DNA from: Candidatus Zixiibacteriota bacterium
Lineage (GTDB): Bacteria > Zixibacteria > MSB-5A5 > GN15 > PGXB01
Length of the DNA: 53,351 nt
NCBI GenBank assembly: GCA_900498245.1
Contig: LS998015.1
Location: 1,247,864-1,301,214 of the forward strand
Direction: 5' to 3'
This document shows, piece by piece, positions 50,390 to 53,351 of the stretch. A program made the translations under genes and the position numbers. Every line of letters starts with the position of its first letter. Position 1 is the stretch's first letter. Under the pieces are notes generated by a model, which made no database searches, was not told where the DNA came from, and worked only from the letters and a program-made list of their open reading frames with translations.

Positions 50390-51555
50390 AGCACCACTAA
50401 TTCCGTTTGCCTCGGGCAGAGGAACTTACCACCCTTTTCCGTGACCGCCAGATCCTCTTCCAGACCGACATATCCTATCCCCTCCAATTCTATCCCTAAC
50501 TCAACCGTAAAGATATTGCCTTCTTCCAGCGGGATGGTCGGTGTGCGGCCGTACCGTTTCCATTTCGGCCCTACTATCGAAGCCCCGTCATGCACCGATC
50601 GCCCCAACTGGTGCCCCAGAGCGTGCTGGTACTCCGGATATCCGTCGGCGCGAAGCATTTTCCGGGCGACAGTATCGATTTGAAATCCTTTGGCGCCCGG
50701 CCGATAGAGTTTCGATGTCTCATCAATTATCTCCCGAACTTTGTTGAAGGCCTTTATGAGAATTTCCGGCGCACCCGTTTCGCCGGGCCTTCTAATATAA
50801 GCCAGTCGCTGAATATCGGAGCAATAATCATCCAGTTTCGCGCCGAAATCGACATGCAGTAAATCGCCCCCTTCCAGAACGGCCGCGGACGGCCCCCCGT
50901 GTCCCGGATTTGATTTGGCCCCGGCATTGACTATTGTTTCGAAGGAATTGATCGCCCCCAGTTTGCGCATATTGCCGTCGATAATATCAGCGATCTGAAT
51001 TTCGGTCAAGCCTGCTTTTATGTCCTTTAATGATTGTCTCCAGCAGTCGGCCGCCAGGAAAGCGGCTGCGGATAGCCGTTCGATTTCCTCTCTGGTCTTT
51101 CGCCCGCGCAGCAGCGCCATCAGGTTCTCCGAGGATACGAAGCGGCGCGCATACGCCGTTCCCTCAAGATATTCTTTTAAAAGCAAGAACATTCCATGCG
51201 TCAGGCCATCGGCGGCATCGTCATTTTGTGAAAAATTGAGAGCAATCTTCCGGGGATCGATTTTTTTTATAATTTTCCGGATTTCTTTGCCGCAATCTTC
51301 AACATAGGGCTGAACCTTTTTGAATCGGCCGGCCCGTTCAAAATTGGCCGTGTCGTAACTTCCGACCAAAGCGATCGTGTCCCCATCCCGGGTAAAGAAG
51401 AACGCGGATTGCCAGACAACTTTATGTCCCACTACCAGCGATAATGACGGATCGGCCATCATATCCGATTCCCGGCAGAAAATTAGCCACAGATCGATAT
51501 CCAGTTCATTCAGTATTTCGACGGTCTGCTCAATTTTGGTCTTTATCAAATCCAT
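50386..51555 (-). CDS. M24-family metallopeptidase (Xaa-Pro aminopeptidase-like)
   Basis: ATG 51555 with AGGA six bases upstream gives 389 residues. The N-terminal third is the creatinase-like lid (LDIDLWLIFCRESDMM...). The pita-bread fold follows, with the metal ligands visible: VDFGAKLDDYCSDIQR (two Asp, about 234 and 245), GHQLGRSVHD (His, about 315), FTVELGIE (Glu, about 350) and VGLEEDLAV (Glu, about 363). Enzymes of this group hydrolyse the first bond of peptides with proline in position two, using a two-metal centre in the cytosol. It lies eight bases after rmuC and overlaps the lipoprotein gene downstream. Confidence 0.92.
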   Translation of the reverse strand: MDLIKTKIEQTVEILNELDIDLWLIFCRESDMMADPSLSLVVGHKVVWQSAFFFTRDGDTIALVGSYDTANFERAGRFKKVQPYVEDCGKEIRKIIKKIDPRKIALNFSQNDDAADGLTHGMFLLLKEYLEGTAYARRFVSSENLMALLRGRKTREEIERLSAAAFLAADCWRQSLKDIKAGLTEIQIADIIDGNMRKLGAINSFETIVNAGAKSNPGHGGPSAAVLEGGDLLHVDFGAKLDDYCSDIQRLAYIRRPGETGAPEILIKAFNKVREIIDETSKLYRPGAKGFQIDTVARKMLRADGYPEYQHALGHQLGRSVHDGASIVGPKWKRYGRTPTIPLEEGNIFTVELGIELEGIGYVGLEEDLAVTEKGGKFLCPRQTELVVL

Positions 51556-51562
51556 ATATGTC

Positions 51563-52753
51563 CTAAAAATCCTCTTCCGATTTCTTGCTATTTTGTCTAC
51601 TGCCGTCGGGTAGAGCCGCCGGCTGCAATTCATCACTCGATTCCGCCGGATGTCTTTGCCGGTACAACTGATCGATCTGCTGAAGCGGCCGCTCCAGTTG
51701 ATTGCGGCGAGTGGTCACCAGATTGTTGAAAACACCGTGAAGGTCATCGATTTTTTTCCCCATCTTATCCATTTCCGTCACATAGTTGTTCCACTGCTTG
51801 TAAAACGCTGTCATCAACTCCAAAATCCTGTTGGCTGATCTCTCCAGGTTGAAATTGTCTATCGACTGACGGATCACCGCCAGCATGGCGTAAAGCGTCC
51901 AGGGGGAGCAAACAATCACCCGGGATCGCAAGGCGTCATCCATGAAATTGCCGTCCTGTTCCATGATAAAAGTATAGGCCTGCTCGAGGGGGATGAAAAC
52001 AATGGCGTAATCGAGCGTATCGGCGTCCGTGTTGATATAGTCACGTGTCGTCACCTGCTTCACCATGGTCCGGGCATCTTTGAGAAACTGGGTTTTGTAT
52101 CCCTGACGCGACGGCTCATTGGTTTCCTCTATATAACGGCGGAAATTATCAAGCGGGAACTTGACATCCATGTTGATAATTTTTTTATTCGGCAAAAGAA
52201 AAGTGAAATCGGGGCGTCCCGGGGCGATCGCCATCCCTTTCTGCTGATGATAATTAATTCCTTCCTGCATTCCAATCATTTGAAGAATATCTTCGGCAAT
52301 CTTCTGCCCCCAAATTCCCCGCTGGCGCGGGTCGGCCAGAATACGGCTCAAATTCTGGGTGATTTCCTGCAGGCGAGCCGTCTGCTGGGAATGGTTCTCC
52401 AGTCCCTTGCTGATGGCGCCGAATTTTAGATCGCGGTCCTTTTCAAAAGCCGTGATCATTTCCTGCACTTTGCCCATTTCCAATTTCATTTGCTGCAGGG
52501 TGTTGTCGATCAACTCTTTCTTGCCGTTCAGTTCCCTGACATTGCCCTCTGTCTCTTTCGAAAGGAGTTCTTTGGCCCATTTCAGGAATTGCTCGGAATT
52601 TTTCGAAATGGCCTCGAGCGACGCCCGGCTGAATGAGTCTTCCATCTTGGCCAGGACATTATTTTCAATTCGTCGGGAGAAAATTCGTACCACCACAAAA
52701 GTCGAAAGGGCAATTGAAACTACGGCCGTTATTATAATGAGCAGGATTTCCAT
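51563..52753 (-). CDS. rmuC: DNA recombination protein RmuC
   Basis: ATG 52753 gives 396 residues; the longer frame to 52852 overlaps murI. An N-terminal membrane segment (EILLIIITAVVSIALSTFVVV) is followed by a long coiled-coil (residues about 40-140). The RmuC core comes next: RGIWGQKIAEDILQMIGMQEGINY, FTFLLPNKKIINMDVKFPLDNF, and later NTDADTLDYAIVFIPLEQAYTFI, which belong to the nuclease-like RmuC domain. The gene limits inverted-repeat-associated rearrangement in E. coli. The end has a charged tail. It starts two bases after the murI stop, so the two are probably cotranscribed. Confidence 0.93.
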   Translation of the reverse strand: MEILLIIITAVVSIALSTFVVVRIFSRRIENNVLAKMEDSFSRASLEAISKNSEQFLKWAKELLSKETEGNVRELNGKKELIDNTLQQMKLEMGKVQEMITAFEKDRDLKFGAISKGLENHSQQTARLQEITQNLSRILADPRQRGIWGQKIAEDILQMIGMQEGINYHQQKGMAIAPGRPDFTFLLPNKKIINMDVKFPLDNFRRYIEETNEPSRQGYKTQFLKDARTMVKQVTTRDYINTDADTLDYAIVFIPLEQAYTFIMEQDGNFMDDALRSRVIVCSPWTLYAMLAVIRQSIDNFNLERSANRILELMTAFYKQWNNYVTEMDKMGKKIDDLHGVFNNLVTTRRNQLERPLQQIDQLYRQRHPAESSDELQPAALPDGSRQNSKKSEEDF

Positions 52754-52754
52754 G

Positions 52755-53351
52755 TCAGTAACGAGTAATATCGACCCGGGTAATATTGTTGATGTTCTGT
52801 CCCAAAAACTGTTGTGCAATCTGCGAGAAACGGTCGGGGACATCCGAAACATAAAATTTGTGAATCACTTCCTGTCCTTCGGGTCGAAGGAGATTCTTGG
52901 CCGCGAGAACGGCGGCCGCCTCGCGAGCGGTTTCTTCGGCGGAATCGACCAGGCGCACAGCCGGCCCCATAACTTTGCCGATGACCCGCTTCAGAAGGGG
53001 ATAGTGGGTGCATCCCAATACCAGGGTATCGATATTGACATCAATCAACGTCTGAAGATAATCATGGGCAATCAAACCGGTGGCATCCCGGTCTATATAT
53101 CCTTCTTCGACAAGCGGCACGAAAAGCGGGCAAGCCAGCGAAAAGACCTTGATTTTGATATCTTTCGATCCGATCGATTTTGCGTAACTGTCAGAACTTA
53201 TTGTCGCCACTGTTCCGATAATGCCGACCCGGCTGTTGCGGCTGTAACTTACCGCCGCCTTTGAACCCGGTTCAATTACGCCCAGAATGTCTATATCAAA
53301 CTCCTTCCGCACCGTATCCAGCGCCACCGCCGAGGCGGTATTACAGGCGGC
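52755..53351 (-). CDS. murI: Glutamate racemase, C-terminal part (start outside window)
   Basis: The reading frame is open from the window edge to a TGA at 52755, showing 198 residues of glutamate racemase, which converts L- to D-glutamate for peptidoglycan. The first codons at the edge read AACNTAS, the first catalytic-cysteine motif. The second, LGCTHYPLL, lies near residue 110 of the fragment. Between them are GVIEPGSKAAV and VGIIGTVATISSDSY, typical of MurI. The missing N-terminus should be about 70 residues. It heads an operon with rmuC. Confidence 0.96.
   Translation of the reverse strand, partial: AACNTASAVALDTVRKEFDIDILGVIEPGSKAAVSYSRNSRVGIIGTVATISSDSYAKSIGSKDIKIKVFSLACPLFVPLVEEGYIDRDATGLIAHDYLQTLIDVNIDTLVLGCTHYPLLKRVIGKVMGPAVRLVDSAEETAREAAAVLAAKNLLRPEGQEVIHKFYVSDVPDRFSQIAQQFLGQNINNITRVDITRY

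Overview
The window comes from a mid-GC, Gram-negative bacterium, most likely of the FCB superphylum (Bacteroidetes/Fibrobacteres relatives, possibly Zixibacteria-like). The clues are a Bacteroidetes-style short Hcp (TssD), a secreted protein with a FlgD-like/T9SS-type C-terminal tail (NWPNPFN...), many lipoproteins, DUF4402 pilin-like proteins and usher-type outer-membrane proteins. The lineage is inferred from protein style only; there is no rRNA in the window. I see no CRISPR array, insertion sequence or prophage. One tRNA (Arg, anticodon TCT) is present.

Layout. 1-377 (-) is the N-terminus of a Ser/Thr kinase that runs off the edge. 673-1611 (+) is a secreted DUF4412-type protein. 1702-26232 (+) is one long type VI secretion (T6SS) locus. 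It opens with a cargo module: a double-PAAR spike protein with an Ig-like extension, an OmpA-like/zinc-metallopeptidase protein, a beta-propeller lipoprotein, a DcrB/DUF1795 (Eag-like) chaperone, a spike-extension paralogue, and a large membrane-active candidate effector. The machine follows: a ClpV-type unfoldase split into two genes, TssB, TssC, TssD/Hcp, VgrG, TssE, TssF, TssG, TssK, a TssL-like tail-anchored protein, and a TRAFAC-like GTPase with one membrane segment in the place of TssM. A secreted protein of unknown function ends the locus. No TssA or TssJ could be recognised.

26290-33227 (-) encodes a PEGA-domain Ser/Thr kinase, two CsgG/FlgO-like TPR proteins, an outer-membrane barrel and two cohesin-like lipoproteins, which look like a surface-assembly unit. 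33458-36283 (+) has tRNA-Arg, two GNAT acetyltransferases, a DUF4097 protein, a zinc-ribbon DUF2007 protein and a tiny membrane protein. 36340-39337 (-) has a GT39-like glycosyltransferase with a GtrA-like N-terminus, YceI and a double-CDGSH protein.

39539-46091 (-) is a chaperone-usher-like system: usher, PapD-like chaperone, and five DUF4402-type subunits in two or more transcription units. A nearly consensus promoter inside a nested dyad precedes the fourth subunit gene. 46463-47965 (+) is a seven-repeat propeller protein with the sorting tail. 47980-53351 (-) is mostly housekeeping: GT22-like mannosyltransferase, FN3 lipoprotein, M24 peptidase, RmuC and the C-terminal part of glutamate racemase.

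The strongest candidate for something undescribed is the T6SS. It pairs sheath, baseplate and Hcp genes with a non-canonical membrane complex (GTPase plus tail-anchored protein), a two-subunit ClpV, and unusual cargo. The DUF4402 chaperone-usher system is the second candidate.
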